Both the position numbers and the translations under genes were made by a program. 64,000 bases of DNA. Source: Komarekiella atlantica HA4396-MV6. Its GTDB lineage: Bacteria; Cyanobacteriota; Cyanobacteriia; Cyanobacteriales; Nostocaceae. Below the pieces are notes generated by a model that worked only from the letters and a program-made list of their open reading frames with translations, was not told the origin of the DNA and made no database searches. The stretch is taken from the NCBI GenBank assembly GCA_019359395.1, contig JAHHHK010000003.1, positions 62,001 to 126,000 on the forward strand, given 5' to 3'. Below, one piece after another: positions 47,922 through 56,814 of this stretch. Each line of letters begins with the position of its first letter. Within the stretch, counting starts at the first letter, position 1.

Positions 47922-48413
47922 TCACTGAGTTAAGTTTGTCGCTGACGGGTTTGTTGGCGGTTGAGTTTTCCGAGTTTTACGGCTAAATCTGCGCCCCATA
48001 TCATCAATTACTGCATCTAAGCCTGATATGTTACCGTTAGCTTTGGCATAGTTGTAAATTGCTAAAGCTGCTGTATAAGCTTCACTACCAGCTGCAATAA
48101 AAGTATCATCTACCAGTTCTTGCAGTTGGGTTAAAGATAAAAGTACTGGATATAATGCATCAAATAATTCTATATCCCGGCGCATTTCATCTAAATCAAA
48201 CGATCGCGGTAAAAAATCTGGGTTTTGGGTTGCTACCTCTAATGCTTTACTGACAAAGGCTCGACTTTTGTCACCTAGTTTAGGCAAAGATTTACGCTCC
48301 TCTGCGGTCAAATCAATCAAAAACGGTAATTTTTCGCGAATAGTAGTGATTGCTTGCATTACTTGTAGCCGGTCTGTGTGGGAAAGATTCGCACTGATGC
48401 GATTTTCTGACAT
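47922..48413 (-). CDS. Conserved hypothetical helical protein
   Basis: 163 residues from the ATG at 48413; a TTG two codons earlier is the alternative. Almost wholly alpha-helical: ISANLSHTDRLQVMQAITTI, LPFLIDLTAEERKSLPKLGDKSRAFV, LPVLLSLTQLQELVDDTF-type segments and a basic tail (RRFSRKTRKTQPP). No domain recognised. It reads toward the tandem array, 58 bp away. Function unknown. Confidence 0.7.
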   Translation of the reverse strand: MSENRISANLSHTDRLQVMQAITTIREKLPFLIDLTAEERKSLPKLGDKSRAFVSKALEVATQNPDFLPRSFDLDEMRRDIELFDALYPVLLSLTQLQELVDDTFIAAGSEAYTAALAIYNYAKANGNISGLDAVIDDMGRRFSRKTRKTQPPTNPSATNLTQ

Positions 48414-48599
48414 TTTCAATACTCCTTTGGATGATCTAAGTTCAGTATTCCCAAAGTGAACGAAGCGATTGCAAAAACTCAGGCTGTTAATGCCAAGCTA
48501 AAAATTTAAAACCTAGAAATGAACTCAAAACGTTGCATGAGCGTCTATAACTGATGTGTACATGTCAGCCGCTCACAAGATAATATCAGTCGGATATAT

Positions 48600-48768
48600 T
48601 AGACCTCTTGCATAAATGCTTAAATTGTCATGTTGAGCGGAGCGAAACATAGGAGTGAGATTCTTTCCTACGGAACGCTGTGCGTAGCTTGCTTCGACCT
48701 AGGAGTACCCTCCACTACGTTCTGGTCAGAATGACACTAATAGTTTTCTGACTTGTGCAAGAGGTCTA
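48600..48768. mobile_element. MITE-like element family A, copy 3 with internal insert (169 bp)
   Basis: Both terminal repeats are present (TAGACCTCTTGCA; GTGCAAGAGGTCTA, one change). In place of about ten bases of copy 1 the interior contains about 55 bp including CCTACGGAACGCTGTGCGTAGC, a separate dispersed module. The rest of 48414-48861 is AT-rich with no gene. Confidence 0.82.
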
Positions 48769-48861
48769 TTTTCTATACACAAAGATACTACTTGGAAAAA
48801 GTTTGTTATAAGTAGTGTCATTTATAAATGTCACAATTTAAACATTTGACTCCAATTATTA

Positions 48862-50952
48862 ATGGTGAACTCTACCCTCGTTGCAACAATCTATGTCAAC
48901 CTCGTTACGGGGAATGATGATAATGCTGGTTCACGGTTGAGTCCGTTTAAAAGTCTCACCCGTGCCTTAAAAGCAACTAAAGCGCCCGCAATCATTCAGC
49001 TGGCATCGGGAATTTACAAAGCCTCTACTGGCGAGGTTTTTCCACTGGTCATCCCGGCGGGGGTGACGGTGGTAGGTAATGAAGCTAATAAAGGTACAGG
49101 AATTGTAGTTTCTGGGAGTGGTGAGTATCAGAGTCCCAGCTTCGGTACGCAAAATATCACGCTGCTTTTACTAGACAATGCCAGTCTCTTAGGTGTGACG
49201 GTTACAAATGCCATAGCAAAGGGTACTGGTGTTTGGATTGAATCGGCTGCGCCGACTCTGGCTAACAATACTTTAATTAACTGTGGGCGAGAAGGTGTTT
49301 TTACAACTGGCAATGCTAAACCCGCAATTATTGATAACGTGTTTGTGCAAAATCTGGCCAGTGGGTTGTTTATGGCGCGGAATAGCAAAGGGGAGGTACT
49401 ACGAAACGTATTTCAAAAAAATCCTTTGGGTATCGCAGTTAGTGACTTTGCTGCTCCTTTGATTGCAAATAATAAATTATCAGAAAATCGCACGGCGATC
49501 GCGCTTTCACGAGATGCACGTCCTGTACTGCGTCAGAATCTCATTGCCAAAAGTACCCAAGGTGGTCTGTTAGTTAATGGCAATGCAGTCCCCGATTTAG
49601 GTAGCGCTCAAGATCCCGCAAATAATATCTTTCGTGAGAGTGGCGAATTTGATTTACAAAATGCGACATCACAAAAATTGGTTTCCGTTGGCAATCAGTT
49701 GAATCCTACCCAAGTTAAAGGGCTGGTAGAATTTATCGCCACCACAGCAGATACCCCAAGTCAAGTAGGAGTTAGTACTAGTTTCTCTGATTTAGATGGG
49801 CATTGGGCGGCGGCTTTTGTCGAAGCATTGGTTAGCAAAGGTTTGATTAAAGGCTTTCCTAACGGTACTTTTTTGCCAAATGCTCCAATTACCCGCGCTC
49901 AGTATGCGGCGCTGGTTTCCAAGGTTTTTCAACTGCCTGCAAGTAATAATAAACGTAATTTTACAGATATTAAACCAGACTATTGGGCAGCTTCAGTCAT
50001 CTTAAGTGCTGCGAATATGGGCTTTATTAGCGGCTTTCCCGATGGGTCGTTTCGACCAGAGCAAAATTTGACCAAAATACAAGCAATAGTATCTGTTGTG
50101 AATGGGTTAAAGCTGAGCGGAGGGAATCCGAATGTGTTAACTGTATATCGCGATCGCGCTCAAATTCCTAGTTACGCTACTAATTCTCTAGCCGTTGCCA
50201 CTCAAAAACTTTTAGTGGTGAATTATCCTCAAACAGAACAGCTTGAACCACTGCGGGATATCACTCGCGCGGAAGTAGCGGCATTAATTTACCAAGCATT
50301 AGTCGCCAGTGGCAAAGAAAACGCTATCACATCTCCATATATTGTCAATCCCCAGGTAGATATACCTTCTTTTACAGACATTGTGGGACACTGGGCAGAA
50401 GTATTCATTCGCGCATTAATGAGTATGGACTTAACTCATGGTTTTGCCGATGGTAGCTATCAGCCAGATAAACCCATGACCCGCGCCCAGTATGCGGCTT
50501 TAGTGGCGGTGTCCTTTAATCCTACTCCCAAACGCCCAGCACCCGATTTTACGGACGTACCTCAGAACTTTTGGGCGTATAAAGCCCTGCAAATCGCTGC
50601 TAGTGGTGGCTTTGTCAGCGGATTTAGCGATCGCACCTTTCGCCCCGACCAAAATGTGCAACGATTACAGGTGATTGTCTCCCTAGTTAACGGATTAGGA
50701 TTATCAACAACTGATAACAATGCCTTAAAAGTCTACAGCGATCGTCAGGCTGTTCCCGAATACGCCCAGACAGCCGTTGCGACTGCGACAAAACAAAGAA
50801 TCGTCGTCAATTACCCAGATCCCAAGCTGCTTGAACCATCCCGTCCCGCAACACGCGCTGAAGTTGCAGCAATGATTTATCAAGCATTAGTTGCCATCAA
50901 GCGAACACCCGCGATCAATTCGCCCCATATAGTGTTGCATTCCAGCAGTTGA
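48862..50952 (+). CDS. DUF1565 beta-helix protein with SLH domains
   Basis: 696 residues. Residues 8-290 form a DUF1565 right-handed beta-helix (YVNLVTGNDDNAGS; TGEVFPLVIPAGVTVVGNEANKG). From about 306 there are two pairs of S-layer-homology units: FSDLDGHWAAAFVEAL and FTDIKPDYWAASVILSA, then FTDIVGHWAEVFIRALMS and FTDVPQNFWAYKALQIA. Each pair is followed by a similar tail (VYRDRAQIPSYA / VYSDRQAVPEYA; VVNYPQ / VVNYPD), so a block of about 195 residues is duplicated. SLH domains attach proteins to the wall. No N-terminal signal peptide is visible, which is odd for a surface protein. Confidence 0.9.
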   Translation: MVNSTLVATIYVNLVTGNDDNAGSRLSPFKSLTRALKATKAPAIIQLASGIYKASTGEVFPLVIPAGVTVVGNEANKGTGIVVSGSGEYQSPSFGTQNITLLLLDNASLLGVTVTNAIAKGTGVWIESAAPTLANNTLINCGREGVFTTGNAKPAIIDNVFVQNLASGLFMARNSKGEVLRNVFQKNPLGIAVSDFAAPLIANNKLSENRTAIALSRDARPVLRQNLIAKSTQGGLLVNGNAVPDLGSAQDPANNIFRESGEFDLQNATSQKLVSVGNQLNPTQVKGLVEFIATTADTPSQVGVSTSFSDLDGHWAAAFVEALVSKGLIKGFPNGTFLPNAPITRAQYAALVSKVFQLPASNNKRNFTDIKPDYWAASVILSAANMGFISGFPDGSFRPEQNLTKIQAIVSVVNGLKLSGGNPNVLTVYRDRAQIPSYATNSLAVATQKLLVVNYPQTEQLEPLRDITRAEVAALIYQALVASGKENAITSPYIVNPQVDIPSFTDIVGHWAEVFIRALMSMDLTHGFADGSYQPDKPMTRAQYAALVAVSFNPTPKRPAPDFTDVPQNFWAYKALQIAASGGFVSGFSDRTFRPDQNVQRLQVIVSLVNGLGLSTTDNNALKVYSDRQAVPEYAQTAVATATKQRIVVNYPDPKLLEPSRPATRAEVAAMIYQALVAIKRTPAINSPHIVLHSSS

Positions 50953-51078
50953 CAAGTAGAATGGGAAACACTGCCTATCAACCTGGCGACTCTTGGAAAA
51001 TTTCCATGTAGTTAAAAGCACGTTAGGCTATATGCGATGGGTCGAAAACTTATACCTATTGCCTGAAGCTAATAGCCC

Positions 51079-51822
51079 ATGTTAAAAACAGTTCCAGATA
51101 CTTTCGCCGACTTAGCTACCGCCTTATTAATTCACTATAGTTTTGATCTTGGCGGGTACAACGCCGTTGATTTAGTTAACCGCTGGCAAACGCAATACCC
51201 AATTTATTGGCTACATCTTGCAGTAATTGAGGCGTTGTATCAAGGTCGTTATAAAGCGGTTTCCGTACAGCAAATTTTAGTCTTTTGGCAACGGCGAGGA
51301 CAAGCTACTCATCATTTCAATATGGAATTTGAACGCCTGATTTGTAGCAAATTTCCCGAAAGCCTAACTGCATCAACTGCACCAGCCCTACCACCTGTCC
51401 CGAAAAAGACTAGCGTTGAGACGAAGAATCTTCAATTACCACCTGCTAGGGTCGGTAATGCCTATCAACAAAGCAATACTGCACCCATGCAACTGATCAG
51501 TAGAGAACAAAAGGCAGCGTTAGGCGCAGCCGAAACAAAGCAAGCAAGTAGAGAAAATCAAAGCATCCCGAAGTCCCCTCATTCTAGGGAAGTTACTTCT
51601 TTGGCAACGCGACAGTTAGCGTCTGCTGTCAGCCACAGGCAAACTTCGCAAGAGAGTCCACCGCCCACGACATCACCAATCCCTCCTAAAACAAAACTGC
51701 TGCCACCTGCGGCTATTCATCCCCCCATAGGGCGATTTACCCCAGAAAAAAGCGATCGCTCTGAGTCTTTCACATCAAAACTTAAAGCGATGTATGGCGA
51801 ACAGCGTCAACCACTTGTTTAA
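51079..51822 (+). CDS. Conserved hypothetical protein with Pro-rich tail
   Basis: 247 residues. The N-terminal 95 residues form a compact helical domain (FADLATALLIHYSFDLGGYNAVDLVNRW; WLHLAVIEALYQGRYKAVSVQQILVFW), seen in cyanobacteria in proteins of unknown role. The remainder is disordered and rich in Pro, Ser and Gln, ending with a short conserved-looking segment (IGRFTPEKSDRSESFTSKLKAMYG). Located 127 bp after the SLH gene. Function unknown; it may be a scaffold. Confidence 0.75.
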   Translation: MLKTVPDTFADLATALLIHYSFDLGGYNAVDLVNRWQTQYPIYWLHLAVIEALYQGRYKAVSVQQILVFWQRRGQATHHFNMEFERLICSKFPESLTASTAPALPPVPKKTSVETKNLQLPPARVGNAYQQSNTAPMQLISREQKAALGAAETKQASRENQSIPKSPHSREVTSLATRQLASAVSHRQTSQESPPPTTSPIPPKTKLLPPAAIHPPIGRFTPEKSDRSESFTSKLKAMYGEQRQPLV

Positions 51823-52084
51823 ACGTTCGTAAGTGAGATTAATCGCTCAGAACAAGGATTATCAGGACTAAAGTCCTCATTACATTTAATTTATTTACGC
51901 TTAGCTACTTACCTGGCAAAAGCTATAGATATACCATTGCTTGAATTGTGAATATACCAACTGGTAATTAAGATTTAAAAATCGAACTTTTTATAGATAC
52001 TGCATATCTGTTTCTTGTCTATTGTTGTTGTAATATGCGACTGATAATATTTGTTTTATAGGCATCTTATGTTCAGATATAGTT

Positions 52085-52213
52085 AGCCAGGACTTGCCCC
52101 CTGGCTTCTTCCTAACATTTTTTGCCAATCATTGTTCCTACTGTGCTTAATTGATAACTGCAAAAATCCACTTGTTCAAACCTCCATCAATTTAAATTGG
52201 TGGAGGTTTTTTT
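52085..52213 (+). ncRNA. Candidate small RNA with terminal hairpin
   Basis: Gene-free region. A first hairpin GTTAGCCAGG...CCTGGC...CTAAC (about 52083-52113) is followed by a T-run (CATTTTTT); a second, strong terminator-like hairpin lies at 52178-52213. Two terminators in tandem 350 bp from the nearest upstream gene are hard to explain unless a short transcript starts within 51830-52080. No known RNA family was recognised. Confidence 0.35.
52178..52213 (+). terminator. Rho-independent terminator
   Basis: Stem AAACCTCCATCAATTT / AAATTGGTGGAGGTTT (one G-U pair), almost no loop, followed by a run of T. Points rightward. Confidence 0.8.
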
Positions 52214-52301
52214 CATAGAAAGCGGTGGGAGAATCTTGCTTGGGGCATTGGGCATTGATTATTCATTAGACCTCTTGCACAAATCCTAGTTTTTTATTTA
52301 G

Positions 52302-52624
52302 AACCACAGATAAACACCGATGAACACCGATAAATTATCTGTCTTGAAAAGTTTCCTGCGGTTCGCGTTAGCGTCTCGTAAGAGAGGGAAACCCTAAGCG
52401 AAGTTTGCTTGGAGGGAAACCCTCCGACGCTCGATGACTCGCTCTAAGCGTAGCCATGCCGTAGGCTTTACGCTGCGCTATGGCAACTTCTCTCCGCAGA
52501 ACTTTTCGCTGTCTTGAAAAGTTATGTTCGCCGGAAGCCGACGCACCCTGCGGGTTCGCGTAGCGTTCCGTAGGAAAGCAAGCTACATACTTTTCGCTGT
52601 GTTTATCTGTGTTCATCTGTGGTT
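52302..52624. mobile_element. Composite inverted-repeat element (323 bp)
   Basis: Ends are related inverted repeats: AACCACAGATAAACACCGAT at the left and ATCTGTGTTCATCTGTGGTT at the right. The interior is a mosaic of GC-rich palindromic modules (GAGGGAAACCCT; AACTTTTCGCTGTCTTGAAAAG; CGCGTAGCGTTCCGTAGGAA) also found at 17211, 46548, 48600, 61135 and 63780. No coding capacity. Just before it, 52267-52282 carries a lone family A end (TTAGACCTCTTGCA). Confidence 0.7.
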
Positions 52625-52640
52625 TAATACCGATTCAATT

Positions 52641-52667
52641 TAGAGACGTTGCATTGCAACGTCTCTA
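52641..52667. repeat. 27-bp palindrome TAGAGACGTTGCA type
   Basis: Perfect arms around one base; the same sequence as the 26087 repeat. Lies between the composite element and the end of the converging DUF1565 gene. Confidence 0.85.
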
Positions 52668-52725
52668 CATGGTCTATCTTTCATAAAATCGACTTTTGTA
52701 AGAAGTCCCCCATTCCCTATTTCAT

Positions 52726-54549
52726 TCAATTCAAAGGTTCAAGAATAGCTATTAAACCTTTGGTGTTGAGTGTTTTAATCATTTCCTTGGCGTTATATTC
52801 GCTGCTAAAGACACCCGCTTGCATGACTCTTCGACCTTGCCAGACTGTGGAAAACGCACCAGGGGCGAGCGATCGCACTAAATCGCGCTCATTATCAGTT
52901 ACTAGCTGCACCATCACCCGGTAACGTACACCAAACTGTCTAGCACCAGGTGAAAAATCCCCACCATAAGCGACAGTTGCAGTTTCGGGTACTGGCATGT
53001 TTTGCAGATTGCGAGTGTTGCCAAGAGGAGCAGCTTCTAGCGTTGATAACGGTGCATCAGATGGGGGCTGAGGTGCAGTAAACTCAATCGTCTTGGGATC
53101 AATCCGCACATAATTCAACTGCGGCACATCAGGCAAATTTGCGGGTTTGGGAGTAGCTTTCGGTATTTGTCTATTTACCAAGCTAGTGGGAATAGGAAAC
53201 CCAGCAACTCTTGAGGTAGGTGGCTGTTGATTCGTGGGCACAGAAATCGGTGCATTGGCTGGCAAAAGTGGCAACAGCTGAGTGTTTAATTGTGCAGCAC
53301 TGTCACTTTGGGGGCTGTTGCTGGGTAATGGTATTGTTTGCCTTTCAGAGACTACAGGAGCCGAGAAGGAAACTTCTCCATTTGCTGGTATTTCTCGCAC
53401 CACATTATTAGAGATGGGGGTAGGTTGATTCTGGGCGATGGGTGCTGTGATGCCTTTAATATCTACATTGCCAGCAATTTTATCGCCAGTAAAGTTGTTG
53501 CCAAAGGCAGAAATCACCTGCTTGGCAGCGCTGGCGTTGATGTCATAACGAGCATTGTCGCGAAACTCATTGCCCCCTGGTTCGGAGGCGTTGCCTAAAT
53601 CTGGCATTGCTTGAGCGATCGCAACTACACCATCTTCTTTACTATTTTGAATAAAATTATTCCGCAAAATCGGGCGAGCATTTGCCTGGACTAAAATTCC
53701 TGATCTATTGTCCTGAATTTGATTGCCTACCACTACAGGAGCGGCATTTTGAGCAATGTTGATCCCAAAACCTGTTTTTTGCAAGACGTTTTCCCGTACC
53801 TCGGCACGAGAACTACCACTAATTGTGATCCCATTTGCTCCATTCAAATAAAAGTAATTCTTGCTAATGGTCGGCGCAGCGTTACCATTGACAGAAATTC
53901 CATCTTGAGTACTGCCAGTAAAGGTATTTTCCGTAATTACTGGATTGCTGGATTCAATCCACAAACCATAACCACGGGGATTGGAATTCGTCACCGTTAC
54001 CCCAGTGAGCACGGCCTGGTTTGCTCCAACAATTGTGACGTTTTGACCGCCAAAGCTGCGACTGAGGTATCCACCGCCTCCCTGGATGATAATATCCTTG
54101 CCTTTATTACCAGGATCACCTTGAATGGAAACACCCGATTTTAGTATTAAGGGAAATACCTCTCCAGTCTCAGCACTGTAAGTGCCACTGGAGAGCATAA
54201 TTACAGTATTGGCATTAGCTAATCGCAGCGCTTGGGCGATCGTTTTCAAAGGAGCACGCTCGCCGCCATTGCCTGCATTGTCATCTCCGACACTTGGGTT
54301 GACAAACAGCACGTTAACCTGAGAAATTGTTTTCTCACCTGGTGGGATCGAATCTGGTGCAGATGGGATCTGAGCAATGGCGCTATTAGGGTTTACGCCT
54401 AGGAACACCATACTTACTACTCCCATGCTTACGGTCAAAGATAATACTGAAAGACGAAAAATTGCAAGCATTGCTAATTCCAGAAACGTCAGCAATACTT
54501 TCGAGACATCTTCTTTACGGTACTGAGAAAATTCAACAGGGGGAATCAT
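52726..54549 (-). CDS. Secreted DUF1565 beta-helix protein with C-terminal SPOR-like domain
   Basis: 607 residues from the ATG at 54549, chosen over a GTG three codons upstream because an AAGGAG site lies 11 bp before the ATG. It has a long N-terminal signal or anchor segment (about 22-62, ending AIAQ), then a DUF1565 beta-helix (FVNPSVGDDNAGNGG; SAETGEVFPLILKSGVSIQGDPGNKGKD), a Pro/Gln-rich linker, and a C-terminal domain (YRVMVQLVTDNERDLVRSL ... VMQAGVFSSEYNAKEMIKTL) resembling SPOR. It is a paralogue of the 48862 protein in the beta-helix only; that one has SLH domains instead. Confidence 0.87.
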   Translation of the reverse strand: MIPPVEFSQYRKEDVSKVLLTFLELAMLAIFRLSVLSLTVSMGVVSMVFLGVNPNSAIAQIPSAPDSIPPGEKTISQVNVLFVNPSVGDDNAGNGGERAPLKTIAQALRLANANTVIMLSSGTYSAETGEVFPLILKSGVSIQGDPGNKGKDIIIQGGGGYLSRSFGGQNVTIVGANQAVLTGVTVTNSNPRGYGLWIESSNPVITENTFTGSTQDGISVNGNAAPTISKNYFYLNGANGITISGSSRAEVRENVLQKTGFGINIAQNAAPVVVGNQIQDNRSGILVQANARPILRNNFIQNSKEDGVVAIAQAMPDLGNASEPGGNEFRDNARYDINASAAKQVISAFGNNFTGDKIAGNVDIKGITAPIAQNQPTPISNNVVREIPANGEVSFSAPVVSERQTIPLPSNSPQSDSAAQLNTQLLPLLPANAPISVPTNQQPPTSRVAGFPIPTSLVNRQIPKATPKPANLPDVPQLNYVRIDPKTIEFTAPQPPSDAPLSTLEAAPLGNTRNLQNMPVPETATVAYGGDFSPGARQFGVRYRVMVQLVTDNERDLVRSLAPGAFSTVWQGRRVMQAGVFSSEYNAKEMIKTLNTKGLIAILEPLN

Positions 54550-54670
54550 CTTTAACACAACTCCTTATAACTAACAATAAATTCTTATACTCTCAAACAC
54601 TAATATGTCGATAATATTACTCAGATATTGACCAATTGGGGATTTTTAATACAGAGTAATAAACGAAGGA

Positions 54671-54698
54671 ACTGGAGACTGGAGACTGGGGACTGGTG
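54671..54698. repeat. Heptanucleotide repeat ACTGGAG-type x4
   Basis: ACTGGAG, ACTGGAG, ACTGGGG, ACTGGTG in tandem. STRR-like, in the gap between the divergent DUF1565 gene and thiE. Confidence 0.75.
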
Positions 54699-54735
54699 AC
54701 AAGATAAATAAAATAATCAATACCTCATGCCTAAT

Positions 54736-54770
54736 ACCCAATCCCCAATCCCCGATACCCAATCCCCAAT
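54736..54770. repeat. Heptanucleotide repeat CCCCRRT x5 (STRR1-like)
   Basis: ACCCAAT, CCCCAAT, CCCCGAT, ACCCAAT, CCCCAAT in tandem: the CCCCRRT class first described in Calothrix. About 90 bp upstream of the thiE start. Confidence 0.85.
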
Positions 54771-54857
54771 CCCTTGTAAACAATCACCAATGTGAAAAAC
54801 AGTACAAATATGAAAGAGGCTGGCTGTTTCGATGAAAGCACTAATGGGGTTGTTGTA

Positions 54858-55934
54858 ATGGTCGAGCCATACAGCCAAAAAGAGCAAATACAACAAGTTG
54901 TTCACCGCATTTTAGACGCCAATTTAGACCGCGCTCGTGAGGGTTTGCGAATTATTGAAGAATGGTGTCGTTTTGGATTGAACAATTCACAGTTGACTCT
55001 TGAATGCAAGCACCTGCGGCAAGAGATAGCGAAATGGCATACAGCCGAATTGCGGGCGGCGCGGGATACACCAGGTGATCCTGGGACTGAGTTAACCCAT
55101 CCTCAAGAAGAAAAACGGGCTAGCATCAAATCTTTGTTGCAGGCTAATTTTTGCCGCACAGAAGAAGCACTGCGGGTTTTGGAAGAATATGGCAAGCTTT
55201 ACCACTCAAATATGTCTAAAGCTTGTAAGCAGATGCGCTATCAGGTTTATGCTCTAGAAAGTAGTTTGATGGGTTATCAACGGCATCAACTTTTGTGGCG
55301 ATCGCGTCTATATCTTGTCACTTCTCCTGGTGAAACTTTGTTAAGCACTGTCGAGGCTGCACTCAAAGGTGGATTAACGCTCCTACAGTACCGCGACAAA
55401 ACCGCCGATGATGCTTTTCGTCTAGAACAAGCTAAGAAACTACGGCAGTTATGTTACACCTACGGCGCTCTATTCATCATCAATGACCGCGTGGATCTGG
55501 CTCTGGCGGTAGATGCAGATGGGGTGCATCTGGGACAACAAGATATATCTATTGCCATTGCTCGGCAATTGCTCGGCTCACAGCGCTTGATAGGTCGATC
55601 CACCACAAATCCAGAAGAAATGCAAGGGGCAATTGCGGAAGGTGCAGATTATATTGGCGTGGGGCCAGTTTATGAAACTCCTACGAAAGTAGGTAAAGCA
55701 GCAGCAGGCTTAGAATACGTCAGCTATGCCGCCAAAAATTGCTCAATTCCTTGGTTTGCCATTGGCGGAATAGATGCGAATAATATCAATGATGTGATTG
55801 ATGCAGGAGCAGAACGTGTGGCGGTAGTGCGATCGCTCATGCAAGCTGAACAACCTACCCTAGTGACACAATATTTTCTCTCCCAGCTCAATCGCATTAA
55901 ACCAGAACCTTTAGAAATTCAAAATTCAAGATGA
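54858..55934 (+). CDS. thiE: Thiamine phosphate synthase, cyanobacterial two-domain form
   Basis: 358 residues from the ATG at 54858 (MVEPYSQKEQ); upstream in-frame ATGs at 54792 and 54810 add atypical residues. Joins the pyrimidine and thiazole moieties to form thiamine phosphate. The N-terminal domain of about 145 residues (RILDANLDRAREGLRIIEEW) is a helical extension found in cyanobacterial ThiE. The catalytic TIM-barrel follows: LTLLQYRDK, FIINDRVDLALAVDADGVHLGQ, GADYIGVGPVYETPTK and WFAIGGID. thiS lies 90 bp downstream. I saw no TPP riboswitch in the leader. Confidence 0.95.
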   Translation: MVEPYSQKEQIQQVVHRILDANLDRAREGLRIIEEWCRFGLNNSQLTLECKHLRQEIAKWHTAELRAARDTPGDPGTELTHPQEEKRASIKSLLQANFCRTEEALRVLEEYGKLYHSNMSKACKQMRYQVYALESSLMGYQRHQLLWRSRLYLVTSPGETLLSTVEAALKGGLTLLQYRDKTADDAFRLEQAKKLRQLCYTYGALFIINDRVDLALAVDADGVHLGQQDISIAIARQLLGSQRLIGRSTTNPEEMQGAIAEGADYIGVGPVYETPTKVGKAAAGLEYVSYAAKNCSIPWFAIGGIDANNINDVIDAGAERVAVVRSLMQAEQPTLVTQYFLSQLNRIKPEPLEIQNSR

Positions 55935-56024
55935 TTTTTGGTAACTGGGTAATAAATCCCCATAACCTATTACTGACCACAAACAATAAAAACCTCCTTT
56001 AATGCCCAATGCCCCATATAGCTT

Positions 56025-56237
56025 ATGTCTAATGAGATTACTCTTCAGGTAAATGGGGAAAACCAAACCTGTTTGTTTCAAACTCCTTTACCTGAATTAC
56101 TGCAACAGTTGGGTTTCAATCCTCGCTTGGTAGCGGTAGAGTATAACGGCGAAATTTTACACCGCCAGTTTTGGCCGGAAACAAAAGTGCAGCCAGGCGA
56201 TCGCTTAGAAGTAGTAACTATTGTCGGCGGAGGATAA
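56025..56237 (+). CDS. thiS: Sulfur carrier protein ThiS
   Basis: 70 residues with a ubiquitin-like fold; carries sulfur as a C-terminal thiocarboxylate for thiazole synthesis. It ends VTIVGGG, so the Gly-Gly terminus is already mature and no protease is needed. The core pattern LQVNGE ... LLQQLGFNPRLVAVEYNGEI is typical. Follows thiE by 90 bp on the same strand. The E1 enzyme at 28530 in this window is a candidate activator. Confidence 0.94.
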   Translation: MSNEITLQVNGENQTCLFQTPLPELLQQLGFNPRLVAVEYNGEILHRQFWPETKVQPGDRLEVVTIVGGG

Positions 56238-56267
56238 GGTCAACCTAACAGAAGAATTTGAAAAATC

Positions 56268-56783
56268 ATGGCAATAAACGCGGGTATATTGCGCTTAGAA
56301 AAGGTTACGGAACAGCACGCTGATATCCTGTACTCTTACATGAGCAATCCGCATCTGTACGAATATCTTGAGGAGCCAATCCCAACCCTCATGGAGGTTA
56401 AGCAAAAATTCAAGTTTGCTGCGCTAGAAAAATCACCCGATAACCATACCATGATCTGGCTCAAATGGGTTGCTATATCCCAACACCAACCTGTAGGTGT
56501 TGTTGAAATAGGTATTTTTGACGACCAATACGCGGAAATTGGTTTTACGACATTTGTTGGCTTTCAGAATCAGGGTTATGCCTCCGTTTATTGCTCCCTA
56601 GCGATCGCCGAAACCCAACGGCGCTTTAGCTTGTTTGCACTACACGCATCGGTGAACGAGCATAATCTTGCCTCCCGTAAGGTGGTTGAGAAGCTTGGGT
56701 TCGAGTTGCACAAAGTCAATCAGAACGCAGAGTTCATCAAAGGCAGATCATCTGATGAATTGATTTACCGTATAACCTTCTGA
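56268..56783 (+). CDS. GNAT-family acetyltransferase (RimJ/RimL-like)
   Basis: 171 residues, a single GNAT domain: RLEKVTEQHADILYSYMSNP, VGVVEIGIFDDQYAEIGFTTF, the acetyl-CoA region FQNQGYASVYCSLAIAE and NLASRKVVEKLGFELHK. The acetyl acceptor is unknown; RimL-like members act on N-termini or small amines. It begins 30 bp after thiS and could be co-transcribed. Confidence 0.87.
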   Translation: MAINAGILRLEKVTEQHADILYSYMSNPHLYEYLEEPIPTLMEVKQKFKFAALEKSPDNHTMIWLKWVAISQHQPVGVVEIGIFDDQYAEIGFTTFVGFQNQGYASVYCSLAIAETQRRFSLFALHASVNEHNLASRKVVEKLGFELHKVNQNAEFIKGRSSDELIYRITF

Positions 56784-56814
56784 GCCACACGGACACGCCT
56801 ATTCACAAATTTAC

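Noticed and set aside
47624-47933. Repeat-protein open frames over the 47654 array
   Set aside because: Same cause as the other 21-bp array; four overlapping frames are open at once.
54559-54857. TPP riboswitch upstream of thiE
   Set aside because: The expected CTGAGA and ACCTGATC blocks are absent; only heptamer repeats are present.
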